Positions 1 through 8,452 are shown, counted from the stretch's first letter. The stretch: 64,000 bases of DNA from Chryseobacterium culicis (GCF_900108365.1 NZ_FNWQ01000002.1:248001-312000), one strand, 5' to 3'. Notes: generated by a model not told the origin, from the sequence alone. Numbers and translations: made by a program.

Positions 1-244
1 ACTGAATTCCCGCATATCCGCCCCGGGGACCCAAAGAAAAGTTCAGGGTAGAGTAGTAGGTATTTACCTTTTTGCAGGTATTGTCTGCCATTACTTCAGA
101 ATACCAGAGTTCACCGGAGTTGGCCATATCAAAACCTTCAAGATACGGACCCCAGCTTGGGCAAGTCTGAGCATTGGAGGCATTGAAAAATGAGGATGCA
201 GCAATAAGTACTATCGCTGCACAAGATTTTAATTTTTTTTCCAT
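1..244 (-). CDS. Secreted protein, N-terminal part only (3' end outside window)
   Basis: An open frame begins at the ATG at 244 and runs off the left edge without a stop. The first residues MEKKLKSCAAIVLIAASS form a Sec signal peptide (basic n-region, hydrophobic core) that probably ends near the A-Q pair at residues 28-29. The roughly 53 mature residues visible start TCPSWGPYLEGFDM and are rich in aromatic residues and Gly. This is the style of flavobacterial extracellular proteins that carry beta-rich modules and a T9SS sorting domain, but that end is not in the window. The family is not recognised. It lies downstream of fabI on the same strand, separated by a terminator and about 120 bp of AT-rich DNA. 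Confidence 0.7.
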   Translation of the reverse strand, partial: MEKKLKSCAAIVLIAASSFFNASNAQTCPSWGPYLEGFDMANSGELWYSEVMADNTCKKVNTYYSTLNFSLGPRGGYAGIQ

Positions 245-368
245 AAAACAGATCGTTTGGTAGTACTAATTTATGGATATTTGAATTATTTGTAAGTATT
301 TAACGTTTGTTTTATTAACTATTGAAATAAGTATTTGTAATGATTGAAAAGTATTGATTTATTTTCAT

Positions 369-399
369 AAAAAAAGCAATGCACAGATATGCATTGCTT
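369..399 (-). terminator. Rho-independent terminator of fabI
   Basis: A perfect 10-bp stem (AAGCAATGCA / TGCATTGCTT) with a 6-nt loop is followed on the minus strand by a T run, just past the fabI stop codon. Confidence 0.75.
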
Positions 400-452
400 G
401 TATTGAATAGGATTGCTCCTTTATTGTATTGAAAAAATAAGTTTTGTGCTAA

Positions 453-1262
453 TTATTCAGCATCATATTTACTGATTACTCTCTGAGTAACGCCTGAACT
501 GCTGAAACCTCCATCATGGAAAAGATTCTGCATCGTTACTTTTTTGGTAAGATCAGAGAATAGTGTTACACAGTAGTCAGCACATTCAAGAGCAGTAGCA
601 TTCCCTAGTGGAGACATATCTTCCGCATATCCTAGGAATCCTCCGAAGCCTTTCACACCGCTACCTGCGGTAGTCATGGTAGGCGACTGAGAAACTGTAT
701 TTACACGTACTTTTCTTTCTCCCCAATAGTTCCCGAAAGTTCTTGCGATACTTTCAAGATACGCTTTATTGTCAGACATATCATTATAATCCGGGAATGT
801 TCTCTGAGCAGCAATATAAGTAAGGGCCAGAATGCTTCCCCACTCATTCATACAGTCTTTTTCCCAGGCTACACGCATTACTTTATGGAAAGAAACAGCG
901 GAAATATCCCAGCCTTTCTCCAACCAGTCATAATTCATTTCCGTATAATGTTTTCCTTTTCTTACGTTGATAGACATCCCGATAGAGTGAAGGATAAAGT
1001 CGATTTTTCCAAATTTTGCAACAGCGGCATCAAAAAGTTTTTCAAGATCTTCTATAGAAGTAGCATCAGCACCTATTACTTCAGATCCCGTTTTTTCTGC
1101 TAACCCATTAAGCTCTCCCATTCTCAAAGCAATAGGAGCATTAGATAAAATGAATTCAGCACCTTCCTCATGGCATCTTTCAGCAACTTTCCATGCGATA
1201 GATTGTTCATTAAGGGCTCCAAAAATAATTCCCTTTTTGCCTTTAAGTAAACCGTATGACAT
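453..1262 (-). CDS. fabI: Enoyl-[acyl-carrier-protein] reductase (NADH), FabI
   Basis: It reduces trans-2-enoyl-ACP in the last step of each cytosolic fatty-acid elongation cycle. The 269-residue length fits FabI. The N-terminal GKKGIIFGALNEQSIAW is the Rossmann nucleotide-binding segment in FabI form. The catalytic signature is Y159-x6-K166 inside PDYNDMSDNKAYLES, with the second active-site tyrosine ten residues upstream (Y149 in LTYIAAQR). The SQSPTMTTAGSGVKGF segment matches the substrate-binding loop. It appears monocistronic, with its own -7 box about 25 bp upstream and its own terminator. A lipid-modifying acyl-ACP desaturase lies 14 kb away. The assignment is firm by family; other SDR reductases lack this Y-x6-K spacing. 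Confidence 0.95.
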   Translation of the reverse strand: MSYGLLKGKKGIIFGALNEQSIAWKVAERCHEEGAEFILSNAPIALRMGELNGLAEKTGSEVIGADATSIEDLEKLFDAAVAKFGKIDFILHSIGMSINVRKGKHYTEMNYDWLEKGWDISAVSFHKVMRVAWEKDCMNEWGSILALTYIAAQRTFPDYNDMSDNKAYLESIARTFGNYWGERKVRVNTVSQSPTMTTAGSGVKGFGGFLGYAEDMSPLGNATALECADYCVTLFSDLTKKVTMQNLFHDGGFSSSGVTQRVISKYDAE

Positions 1263-1286
1263 AATTTTTTAATGTTTATTATACTA

Positions 1287-1294
1287 CAAATGTA
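1287..1294 (-). promoter_or_regulatory. fabI promoter -7 box (TACATTTG)
   Basis: It matches the Bacteroidota TAnnTTTG -7 consensus and places the transcription start about 20 nt before the fabI ATG. No clear -33 TTG was found at the usual distance. Confidence 0.5.
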
Positions 1295-1321
1295 ACAATA
1301 ATTGTGCTTATGGCATAATAA

Positions 1322-1355
1322 AAAATGGAGCCTTATCAATTTAAGACTCCATTTT
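1322..1355 (-). terminator. Terminator of the helical small protein gene
   Basis: An imperfect stem (AAAATGGAG-c-CTTA with TAAG-a-CTCCATTTT, 6-nt loop) is followed by a T run on the minus strand, past the stop codon at 1383. Confidence 0.6.
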
Positions 1356-1382
1356 ACTGAAAATATTTATATGACTGAAATA

Positions 1383-1682
1383 CTAATTGGTTTTCTTATT
1401 CCATTCTGCTTTTACATCTTCTGCCGCATCTTTGGTTTTTTCCCATGCTTCATCTGCCTTATCTTTAATATCTTCCCAGGCATCGGATACATTAGCTTTT
1501 ACCCTGTCTAACCAGTCTTCCTGGCTGGCCTCCTCATCATTATTCCTTTTCTCGTTGATATAATCTTTGGCTTTATCTGCGAGTTCATTGATTTTCCATT
1601 TGGTTTTATCCGTTGCATTCTGTAAAGAATTTTCTACATTATTAACTGCATTTTCCGCTTTGTTATACTCTGAATTGTTCAT
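1383..1682 (-). CDS. Small charged all-helical protein (LEA/YtxH-like in style)
   Basis: A 99-residue protein starting MNNSEYNKAENAVNN. The frame is open 13 codons further upstream, but the ATG at 1682 is preferred because the extra residues are hydrophobic and unlike the rest. The sequence is dominated by K, E, D and A with evenly spaced W residues (DAWEDIKDKAD, EAWEKTKDAAE, VKAEWNK), an imperfect 11-residue periodicity typical of amphipathic, LEA-like or stress-related helices. There is no signal peptide or membrane segment. The family is not recognised with certainty; a role in desiccation, stress or membrane surface binding is only a guess from composition. Confidence 0.6.
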   Translation of the reverse strand: MNNSEYNKAENAVNNVENSLQNATDKTKWKINELADKAKDYINEKRNNDEEASQEDWLDRVKANVSDAWEDIKDKADEAWEKTKDAAEDVKAEWNKKTN

Positions 1683-1721
1683 AATACTATAAATTTTAAT
1701 TTGGTAACTGTACTTAAACAA

Positions 1722-2120
1722 TAACTATTCCTAAAATCAGGTTGGCCTGTTAAACTTTTCATAATATTTTGTTATAATTTTCAAAATCAAGCCTGCTAAT
1801 GATCAGTGAGAGTTGGATAATTAAGGAAAATATTTTTAGTTATATCATAAAAAATGAAATATTTAAATTCAAAATTCTTGCTGTAAAAAACTGTTTCACC
1901 GAAGAAGAATAGTTGTTTTTTATTCAAAATATAGTGATGTTTACTGTTAATCAGGCAATACGAAAAATTAAGCAAAAAATAGGAGATCGCCCCAAACATC
2001 AGTCCATGCTTAAGTTAATAACATATTGATAGTTAAACATTTTTCAATGTTTTGTGATTAGGTTTTATTTTAATCACTGCAAGGTGTATTTAATTATGAT
2101 TTTTTCAAAGAAATGGGTGG
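1722..2120. other. AT-rich intergenic region without a convincing gene
   Basis: This holds the divergent promoter space between the helical protein and the YadA-head protein. A 37-codon plus-strand ORF at 1799-1912 and a longer minus-strand ORF cover the same bases; neither has recognisable features. No hairpin with a T run was seen. Confidence 0.4.
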
Positions 2121-2135
2121 TTTGTTAAAAATTTG

Positions 2136-2143
2136 TATATTTG
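2136..2143 (+). promoter_or_regulatory. -7 box (TATATTTG) of the YadA-head protein gene
   Basis: This consensus -7 box overlaps the TTG codon at 2141 that could otherwise extend the frame. Transcription should start near 2150, so translation must begin at the ATG at 2156 or 2165. Confidence 0.5.
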
Positions 2144-2155
2144 CAGCTTCAAAAA

Positions 2156-3442
2156 ATGAACGCAATGCAAAAAAAAGATAAATTTCGATACTTTTTACTT
2201 CTGTTTTTCTTCAGTAGGTGTTTATATGCTCAAGTAGGGATAGGAACTCCTAGCCCTTCACCTTCAGCAATGCTGCACGTCAATGCCGCTCATAAAGGGG
2301 TTCTTCTTCCAAGCGTTGCTTTGACCTCTACAACGGATAACATTACAGTACCTTCACCAGCTGACGGACTTATCGTATGGAACAATGGATCTTCTTCATT
2401 GGTAGAAATAGGTTTTTATTATTGGTTTGAATCAAAATGGAATAAAATTTTAGCCAATGGAGGAACTCCCACAAAAATAGAGGATGGAGCCAACTGGAAT
2501 CTTACAGGTACCAATGTTGGAAATTATGGCGGAGCCAGTACAACGCTTGCTTTAGGAACAAAAACGTACGATGACCTGATCTTTAAGGTTAATTCCTTAA
2601 CTGCCGGAAGACTGGGTGTTGATAACTCCGTAAGCTTTGGAACAGGATCTAATGCGGGACAAAACGGGATTGCCATTGGAAGTGCCAACTCAGCATTCAT
2701 GGGAATTGCTATCGGTAGTGCAACAACGGTCTCCGGAAATGAAGCATTGGCATTAGGGAACAAAACTGCCGCAGCCGGATTCAGATCTACCGCAATAGGG
2801 TTCCATGCTCAGACCGGTAGTAATGAATCTGTGGCGGTGGGAAACAATTCCTCAGCAGACGGATTTCAGTCCATTGCATTGGGATATAACGCAAAAACGA
2901 ATACAAACAGCGAAACCGCTTTAGGATATAATGCAGTAACCAACAGTCAGAATTCAACAGCATTAGGTTCCGGCGCTAATGCATTGGGGCAATACTCAAC
3001 AGCAATAGGCTACGGAGCGGTCACTTCACAGGCTAATGCCATTGTTTTGGGAGATAATAACGCAAATGTAGGCATTGGAACAAGTACTCCAACGATCGCT
3101 GCGAAGCTGGATGTAAGCGGGCAGTTTAAATTGGGTGAAAAAGGCAGTGTGCAGAAAAATCAGATCAGTTTCGAAACATGGCCTGGAATATCCATCAATA
3201 ATTTACCTTCGGGAAAATCCACAACCGTTGACATCCCGGTTCCGAATGGTTATCAGCCGGGTTCTACAAAAGCTGTTGTGGTGGTTTCTCCGGCAGGAGA
3301 TTTTGCAGGAAATTCTTCATTTTCTATCTCAAATCCAAGGCTTACCTCTGCATCAAGCATCACCATCAATCTTACCAACATTTCTGGAAATGCGAGCAGC
3401 CTTTACTCCGGACATTTTTATGTGATGATCAATGAATTTTAA
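2156..3442 (+). CDS. Secreted surface protein with YadA-like head repeats
   Basis: A 428-residue protein. An N-terminal signal peptide (FRYFLLLFFFSRCLYAQ) is followed by a module starting VGIGTPSPSPSAMLHVN, which is common in flavobacterial cell-surface proteins. Residues about 165-310 contain at least nine repeats of about 14-16 residues with the core A-I/L-G-x-x-A/S (for example AIGFHAQTG, ALGYNAKTN, ALGSGANAL, AIGYGAVTS), the YadA/Hep_Hag head repeat that builds trimeric beta-rolls. A second VGIGTSTP motif and a beta-rich C-terminal domain end the protein. The coiled-coil stalk and YadA membrane anchor of type V adhesins are missing, and no clear T9SS sorting domain is visible, so the route to the surface is unknown. 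Start: the ATG at 2156 or 2165, because the promoter box covers the upstream TTG. Confidence 0.75.
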   Translation: MNAMQKKDKFRYFLLLFFFSRCLYAQVGIGTPSPSPSAMLHVNAAHKGVLLPSVALTSTTDNITVPSPADGLIVWNNGSSSLVEIGFYYWFESKWNKILANGGTPTKIEDGANWNLTGTNVGNYGGASTTLALGTKTYDDLIFKVNSLTAGRLGVDNSVSFGTGSNAGQNGIAIGSANSAFMGIAIGSATTVSGNEALALGNKTAAAGFRSTAIGFHAQTGSNESVAVGNNSSADGFQSIALGYNAKTNTNSETALGYNAVTNSQNSTALGSGANALGQYSTAIGYGAVTSQANAIVLGDNNANVGIGTSTPTIAAKLDVSGQFKLGEKGSVQKNQISFETWPGISINNLPSGKSTTVDIPVPNGYQPGSTKAVVVVSPAGDFAGNSSFSISNPRLTSASSITINLTNISGNASSLYSGHFYVMINEF

Positions 3443-3476
3443 GTAATCGGTTTTTTATGATGGCTGATAGGGTGTG

Positions 3477-3508
3477 AAGAACTTCCGGACGGAGGTTCTT
3501 TTTTATTT
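3477..3508 (+). terminator. Terminator after the YadA-head protein
   Basis: A 10-bp stem with one G-T pair (AAGAACTTCC / GGAGGTTCTT) and a GGAC loop is followed by TTTTATTTT. Confidence 0.7.
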
Positions 3509-3549
3509 TCTTTTATTGATGTTAAATTGAAATACGCCGGCAAATAGAG

Positions 3550-3557
3550 TATTTTTG
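3550..3557 (+). promoter_or_regulatory. -7 box (TATTTTTG) of the YeeZ-like gene
   Basis: A consensus TAnnTTTG box 30 bp before the ATG at 3587. Confidence 0.45.
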
Positions 3558-3586
3558 TATCATTAAAAGAAAATCACTTTCGAAAT

Positions 3587-4348
3587 ATGAAGAAAATTGG
3601 AATTATAGGCTATGGCTGGCTGGGGGAGAGAATGGCGCCTTTCTTATCCGAAAGATATACCCTATCGGCTACCACTACCACGGAGAGTAAAGCACATGAG
3701 CTGAATAAAAGAGGAATTAATGCCATAACAGCTACTTTTCCGGACTATCAGCTGTCTGAACCTGTTTCTCAGTGGAAAGACATTCAGGATGCCGATGCAC
3801 TTATTATTACCATTCCTGTTTCTGAAAAAAGCTGTTGTGTAAGTTCTTTATATAACAGAATTCAGAATTTATCAGCCTTTATCGGAGATTTTAAAGGACA
3901 AATGTTTCTTATGAGTTCCACAGGCGTTTATCCGGATCTTGCCAAAGAATTTACAGAAGAAGATGTTCCTCTGGAAAAAGTATCGGGAGAGCGGATGCTG
4001 AGAAGTAAATATCCACAGCTTAACATTCTGAGGCTTGGCGGTTTGATGGGAGATGACAGACTTCTGAAAAAATATAATGTAAGCAATCTGGACCATGCAG
4101 TGAATCATATTCATTATGCTGATATAAGCAGGATCATCTCAGAAATGATTGAAAGAAAAACTGAATCCAGGTTATACAATGTAACGGCTCCGCTTCATCC
4201 GGCAAAGAGCCAGGTGATTAATGCTCAGAAGGATATCATTGACGATGAAGAGTTTGAGGTGAAAGGGAAGAAGGTGTTGTCTTCAAAATTAATTTCAGAG
4301 TTGGATTATGTATTTCAGTATCCGGACCCGAGAACGTTTCATCTGTAA
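3587..4348 (+). CDS. NAD(P)-binding Rossmann protein, YeeZ-like SDR
   Basis: A 253-residue cytosolic protein. MKKIGIIGYGWLGERMA is a Rossmann beta-alpha-beta with the glycine motif GYGWLG at residues 8-13. Later segments fit an extended/atypical SDR of the YeeZ (UDP-galactose-4-epimerase-like) group: the MSSTGVYP strand-turn, LRLGGLMGDDR, and a C-terminal substrate-binding part. The canonical YxxxK pair is not evident, as in YeeZ relatives, so the catalytic activity is uncertain. It appears monocistronic and faces the convergent nucleoside phosphorylase gene. The fold is firm; the substrate is unknown. Confidence 0.7.
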   Translation: MKKIGIIGYGWLGERMAPFLSERYTLSATTTTESKAHELNKRGINAITATFPDYQLSEPVSQWKDIQDADALIITIPVSEKSCCVSSLYNRIQNLSAFIGDFKGQMFLMSSTGVYPDLAKEFTEEDVPLEKVSGERMLRSKYPQLNILRLGGLMGDDRLLKKYNVSNLDHAVNHIHYADISRIISEMIERKTESRLYNVTAPLHPAKSQVINAQKDIIDDEEFEVKGKKVLSSKLISELDYVFQYPDPRTFHL

Positions 4349-4401
4349 TTATTTATCGTATTAGATTCATTTTACTTACAGGATTTCCTTTACCGCCTTT
4401 A

Positions 4402-4461
4402 TCATTTCGTAGAATTCTCTATGAAGCTTTTAAAAATCAGTATTTAGATTCTACGGAATGA
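4402..4461. repeat. Imperfect inverted repeat (CGTAGAAT / ATTCTACG arms)
   Basis: The left arm at 4402-4418 (TCATTTCGTAGAATTCT) and right arm at 4446-4461 (AGATTCTACGGAATGA) pair almost fully across a 27-bp spacer. A degenerate relative of the right arm (TTTAGATTCC...CTCGGAATGACA) occurs at 26533-26562, so this is probably an interspersed intergenic repeat. Confidence 0.55.
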
Positions 4462-4530
4462 CAAGCTAAGTGAGTAGTTTTAATTATTGTGAAAAGATCA
4501 CTATTTTCGATAAATACAATCAAATTAATT

Positions 4531-4593
4531 CAATAGGAGCGGGCTTTAGCCCGTTAATGAATAGATTAAAAATCCATCGGCTTTAGCCAAAAC
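4531..4593. repeat. REP-like two-palindrome element, copy 1
   Basis: CAATAGGAG leads into the palindrome CGGGCTTTAGCCCG (4540-4553). After 25 bp comes a second palindrome GGCTTTAGCC (4579-4588) followed by AAAAC. The same architecture recurs at 19816-19883 with a compensatory base-pair change in the first stem. Confidence 0.75.
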
Positions 4594-4597
4594 CTAA

Positions 4598-4629
4598 TAA
4601 AAAAAACCTCCGGAAACTATCGGAGGTTT
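4598..4629 (-). terminator. Terminator of the nucleoside phosphorylase unit
   Basis: A 9-bp perfect stem (AAACCTCCG / CGGAGGTTT, 8-nt loop) is followed on the minus strand by eight T. Confidence 0.75.
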
Positions 4630-4651
4630 AATTTTGTAAATAACTAACTAA

Positions 4652-5506
4652 TTACTTAATAATTCTTTCCAGTACCCATTCAATAAGGTTTTTCTCAGAA
4701 GCATGGTGGTCTGCGGAAAACTCTCCGCGTCTTCTGTTGGCAATCACGTTATTTACGGTGATCGCTTTATGTCCTAATAGTTTGGATAGGGCATAGATTG
4801 CGGACGTTTCCATTTCAAAATTGGTGATTCCCAGATCATTCAGGGTTTCTAAGAATTGGTCGTCCACTGCCTTTAAGCGGAGCTGTCTGCCCTGTGGTGC
4901 ATAGAAGCCCGGGAATGTTGCCGTATTACCGTGATACTTGGCATCTTTGTAATAGTTGCCCATTTCTTCTGCCCAGTCTGAGAAATAAAGCATAGGCTTG
5001 ATTTTTTCGTAAGGGAATTTCTCCAAGAAACTTTTAGAAAATTCATTTTCAAACTGGTAGTCCTGATAGAAATGCATCAATCCGTCTAAACCGACTACAT
5101 TCTGGGTAACCAGCATATTGTCTACCTGTACATCCGGGTTTACACTTCCACAGGTTCCCATACGGAATAGCTCAAGGGCCTTGTGCTCAGTTTTGAATTC
5201 CTTATTCTGAAGATCAATATTCACCAATGCATCCAGCTCGTTCATAACGATATCGATGTTTTCAGTTCCGATACCGGTAGACATTACCGTAATTCTTTCT
5301 CCACGAAGGGTACCTGTATGCGTATAGAATTCTCTTTTATTTTTTTTGATTTCTACGGTATCAAAGTATTTTGAAACTTTAGCTACCCTGTCAGGATCTC
5401 CTACAAGGATAATTTTATCAGCAATATCTTCAGGAAGAAGATTCAGGTGGTATACACTTCCGTCTTCATTCAGAACAAGTTCTGAGGCAGCAAGTTTGTT
5501 TAGCAT
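4652..5506 (-). CDS. Nucleoside phosphorylase (uridine phosphorylase-like)
   Basis: It catalyses phosphorolysis of nucleosides to base and (deoxy)ribose-1-phosphate in salvage. The 284-residue protein is of the PNP_UDP_1 fold: the phosphate-binding segment IILVGDPDRVAKV, the central RMGTCGSVNPDVQ (conserved G-T-x-G), and the base/ribose-binding FEMETSAIYALSKLLG with the E-M-E motif near the C-terminus. The sequence fits the uridine phosphorylase side of the family better than the purine enzymes, but substrate choice cannot be read reliably. It lies 22 bp downstream of a small secreted protein gene and probably shares its transcript; a terminator follows. Confidence 0.88.
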   Translation of the reverse strand: MLNKLAASELVLNEDGSVYHLNLLPEDIADKIILVGDPDRVAKVSKYFDTVEIKKNKREFYTHTGTLRGERITVMSTGIGTENIDIVMNELDALVNIDLQNKEFKTEHKALELFRMGTCGSVNPDVQVDNMLVTQNVVGLDGLMHFYQDYQFENEFSKSFLEKFPYEKIKPMLYFSDWAEEMGNYYKDAKYHGNTATFPGFYAPQGRQLRLKAVDDQFLETLNDLGITNFEMETSAIYALSKLLGHKAITVNNVIANRRRGEFSADHHASEKNLIEWVLERIIK

Positions 5507-5528
5507 AATATAGGTATATTTTTTGTTT

Positions 5529-5855
5529 TTAGTTAATCATAATGGCCTCTTTATAAGGAGATGCCATAACCTCGTAGATGTCATTATATTCTTCTACAAT
5601 CCTTTTCTGTCCGTTCATTACTTCATATACAGTAACAACGGTCTTCTCAATGTTTTTAGGATCCTTCCTCTGTGAAGTGATTTCGTAGAAGTGATCATCT
5701 TTTTTAAGGATAGAAATCAGTTCTTCTTTGGTAGAATTGTTGGAAGTCATCATTCCCTGCTTGCCGGCTTGTTTTTCCTGCTGCTTTTTCTTCTGGGAAA
5801 ATGCTGTCACAGAAAGTAAACCTGCAGCAACAGCAAACCATAGTTTTGTTTTCAT
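5529..5855 (-). CDS. Small secreted/periplasmic hypothetical protein
   Basis: A 108-residue protein with a clear signal peptide (MKTKLWFAVAAGLLSVTAFSQ) followed by a basic, glutamine-rich stretch (KKKQQEKQAGKQG). The rest, about 65 residues, reads as a single small alpha/beta domain (DHFYEITSQRKDPKNIEKTVVTVYEV). It has no cysteines and no lipobox. The family is not recognised. It is the first gene of a two-gene unit with the nucleoside phosphorylase; the metabolic link, if any, is unknown. Confidence 0.65.
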   Translation of the reverse strand: MKTKLWFAVAAGLLSVTAFSQKKKQQEKQAGKQGMMTSNNSTKEELISILKKDDHFYEITSQRKDPKNIEKTVVTVYEVMNGQKRIVEEYNDIYEVMASPYKEAIMIN

Positions 5856-6064
5856 AATCCTATTTTAGTTTTTTGATGTGTTGAATTTAATTTTAAAAAA
5901 TCCTCTCCCAATAATCTTGCGCCATTATTTTCCGGTATTTCGAAGAACCGTTTTTCTTTAGAATAATGAATTTGATTTCGGGGTTTAAAATTAGTGAAAA
6001 ATATTGTATCAGAAATATAAACATTATTTAATCTGCTATTAAAACTGAGATAACATCAGATCAG

Positions 6065-6072
6065 TACTTTTG
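6065..6072 (+). promoter_or_regulatory. -7 box (TACTTTTG) of the peroxidase gene
   Basis: A consensus box 13 bp before the ATG at 6086, giving a very short leader. Confidence 0.45.
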
Positions 6073-6085
6073 CCGCTAAAAATTC

Positions 6086-7915
6086 ATGAGAACGTATCCG
6101 CTGCTTGTAATTGCCGTTCTGATAGGGCTTGCAGTAATGTCTTTTAATCCCGTTTATAAAGGAAAAGAAAGCGACAGTACATTTGTCAATAAAGGGTTGT
6201 CCGACTTTAAAATAAAGCTTGAACAGCTGAAATCAGATGTTGATAAGTTCTCTGAAAACCGTATTTCTCTGGAAGAACTGCAAAAATCCCTGAGCAGTAC
6301 AAGAAATTCATTTAAAGAAATAGAATTCTATATTGCTTACCATTATCCTGAATTTACAAAAACCCACCTTAACGCGGCCCCTCTTTTTCATATTGAAGCT
6401 GCTGGAACATCATCCTATACACTTCCACCGGAAGGATTACAGGTACTGGATGAGCTTATATTTTCAGATGAAGCAGAAGATGAGAAAGAGAAGATAAAAA
6501 CCATTACCACCTTTTTGTATAACAGCTATTCCGGATTTTACTTAAGCGCTTTAAAAAATGGATTAAGCAAAGGCAATAACAAAACACTGCCTTTAAGGAT
6601 CGAGCTGATCAGGATTTACTCACTGGGAGTTTCGGGCTTTGATACCCCGGGTTCCCTGAATATTTCCGAAGAGGCAAGCCACGCTCTTGCAGGAATGCAG
6701 AAATACATCAATGATGATCCTTATTTTAAAAATTATCATACTGACAAAGCTAATCAGATGTTAACAGAAGCTATCGGTTATCTTGCTAAAAATACCGATT
6801 TTGAAACCTTTGACAGGATCGAGTTTTATAAAAAATACCTACAGCCTTTGTATGAAGAATGGGGAAAATGGGATGGCAGACCGGATGACCTTAAAGAATT
6901 TTCAGGATGGAATATTAATAATACAAACTTTTTCAGCAGCGATTTCCTGGATCCCTATTTTTATACCTTATTGAAATCCTCAGAAGATAATCCGGACCTC
7001 AGGAATCTTGGGAAATCCATTTTCTACGATCAGAACTTAAGTGGTAACGGGAAAATGAGCTGTGCTACGTGCCACCTTCCGCAAAATGCTTTTACAGATC
7101 TGAAAACCCAGTCACCAAGCAATGTGGAAGGAAAAACAGTACTGAGAAATTCTCCCTCTTTATATAATGCAGTTTTTGCCAAGAGGTTTTTCTATGATCT
7201 TCGTGCCTTCTACCTTGAGCAGCAGGCAGAACATGTCATCTACAACGAACAGGAATTCAACACAAGCTACGAAAGCATTATTCAGAAACTAAAAGCAAAA
7301 TCTGACTATAAAAAAGCATTCCGAAAAGCCTTCAAGGACGGGGAAATCAGCAAAGAAAATTTTTCAAAGGCATTGAGCTCCTATGTAGCATCCCTGTACT
7401 CATTTGACAGCGATTTTGACAGTTTTATGAGAAATGAAAAGGATGTGCCTGACGATGTAAAAAAAGGATTCAATCTCTTTATGGGAAAAGCCAATTGCGC
7501 TACCTGCCATTTTGCCCCACATTTTTCGGGGTTGGTGCCTCCTTTCTTTAATGAAAACGAATCTGAAGTACTCGGAATTACCAGGAAACCCATCACACAG
7601 CTTCCAGTAGAGCTAGATCAGGATCTGGGGAGAGGAAACAGCCCGGTGAAAAAAGAAAAATCATGGATTTATGATTACTCTTTCAAAACGGTAACGGTGA
7701 GAAATATTGCCCTTACCAAACCTTATTTCCATAACGGAGCTTTCAATACCTTGGATGAAGTGCTGGATTTCTATAACGAAGGTGGAGGAGAAGGGTTAGG
7801 ATTAAAAATGAAAAACCAAACCCTGGCTCCGGATAAACTCAACCTTACAGAAACAGAAAAGAAACAGATCATCGCCTTTCTGAATGCTCTTACGGATGTG
7901 AGTAAAGCGAAATAA
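6086..7915 (+). CDS. Dihaem cytochrome c peroxidase (CcpA/MauG family) with long N-terminal domain
   Basis: A 609-residue exported protein. A hydrophobic N-terminus (YPLLVIAVLIGLAVMSF) is a signal peptide or anchor. Residues about 30-290 are a helical domain not found in standard CcpA (length about 320-350). The C-terminal half carries two c-type haem sites, CATCH at 326-330 and CATCH at 471-475, with flanking family features (GKSIFYDQNLSGNGKMSCATCH, LRNSPSLYNA, VRNIALTKPYFHNGAF). The N-terminal part resembles the imelysin-type helical region seen fused to peroxidases in Bacteroidota; that is inference. Likely activity: periplasmic H2O2 reduction or oxidation of a protein or metal substrate. 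The gene is followed by a PhoX-like gene and an LRR gene on the same strand, with a divergent-strand XRE gene between. Confidence 0.85.
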   Translation: MRTYPLLVIAVLIGLAVMSFNPVYKGKESDSTFVNKGLSDFKIKLEQLKSDVDKFSENRISLEELQKSLSSTRNSFKEIEFYIAYHYPEFTKTHLNAAPLFHIEAAGTSSYTLPPEGLQVLDELIFSDEAEDEKEKIKTITTFLYNSYSGFYLSALKNGLSKGNNKTLPLRIELIRIYSLGVSGFDTPGSLNISEEASHALAGMQKYINDDPYFKNYHTDKANQMLTEAIGYLAKNTDFETFDRIEFYKKYLQPLYEEWGKWDGRPDDLKEFSGWNINNTNFFSSDFLDPYFYTLLKSSEDNPDLRNLGKSIFYDQNLSGNGKMSCATCHLPQNAFTDLKTQSPSNVEGKTVLRNSPSLYNAVFAKRFFYDLRAFYLEQQAEHVIYNEQEFNTSYESIIQKLKAKSDYKKAFRKAFKDGEISKENFSKALSSYVASLYSFDSDFDSFMRNEKDVPDDVKKGFNLFMGKANCATCHFAPHFSGLVPPFFNENESEVLGITRKPITQLPVELDQDLGRGNSPVKKEKSWIYDYSFKTVTVRNIALTKPYFHNGAFNTLDEVLDFYNEGGGEGLGLKMKNQTLAPDKLNLTETEKKQIIAFLNALTDVSKAK

Positions 7916-8036
7916 ACGGGGTGCGGGAATAATATAGTAAAATGAAATAAGCTAAATTTTGAAACTTGGGTAAATATGATGTACGCAGGTTTCAGAATTT
8001 AGCCTGAAGTTTTACAGATAGGATCCGTCTGTCTGT

Positions 8037-8432
8037 TTATTTGTTTTGAATCAGTTTTTCCAGCTTATCAATCATTTCCTGCTGTTGTTTCAGCATACGC
8101 TCGTAAAGTTCAACCATTTTATCAAGAGGATTGAAAGTAGGCTGTACATTGATAGCATTCAAAGTCGATGTATCGTTGCTTGTGAATGTATTAGAGATAA
8201 TATTCACTGCCTGTTCCTCATCAAAATTCTCAATTGCTTCTGCCGGAACCTTCAGAATCTGGGCTACCTGGGCCAAAACATCAGACTCTACAATTTCTTT
8301 TTGTTCCAAAAGAGAGACTTTCTTCTGATTCCAGTCGTCACCTAATTCAAAAGCTAAGGCTTCCTGCTTGATACCCAGTATTTCGCGGAAACGTTTAATA
8401 TTTCTGCCCTGATGTATTTTTTTATTTTGCAT
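8037..8432 (-). CDS. XRE-family helix-turn-helix regulator with C-terminal coiled coil
   Basis: A 131-residue DNA-binding protein. The HTH_3 domain spans about residues 6-65 (IKRFREILGIKQEALAFELGDDW...LAQVAQILKVPAEAIENF). The C-terminus (MVELYERMLKQQQEMIDKLEKLIQNK) forms a heptad-patterned helix, probably for dimerisation. The frame is open to an ATG at 8447, but a -7 box at 8453-8460 puts transcription at or after that codon, so the start at 8432 (MQNKKIHQ) is preferred. It is transcribed away from the PhoX-like gene across a 360-bp divergent region; whether it controls that gene is not known. Confidence 0.82.
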   Translation of the reverse strand: MQNKKIHQGRNIKRFREILGIKQEALAFELGDDWNQKKVSLLEQKEIVESDVLAQVAQILKVPAEAIENFDEEQAVNIISNTFTSNDTSTLNAINVQPTFNPLDKMVELYERMLKQQQEMIDKLEKLIQNK

Positions 8433-8452
8433 AGCTGTGTCAATCATAATAA

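Noticed and set aside
1799-1912. 37-codon plus-strand ORF in the region before the YadA-head gene
   Set aside because: No recognisable leader, motif or promoter, and AT-rich sequence makes such ORFs common.
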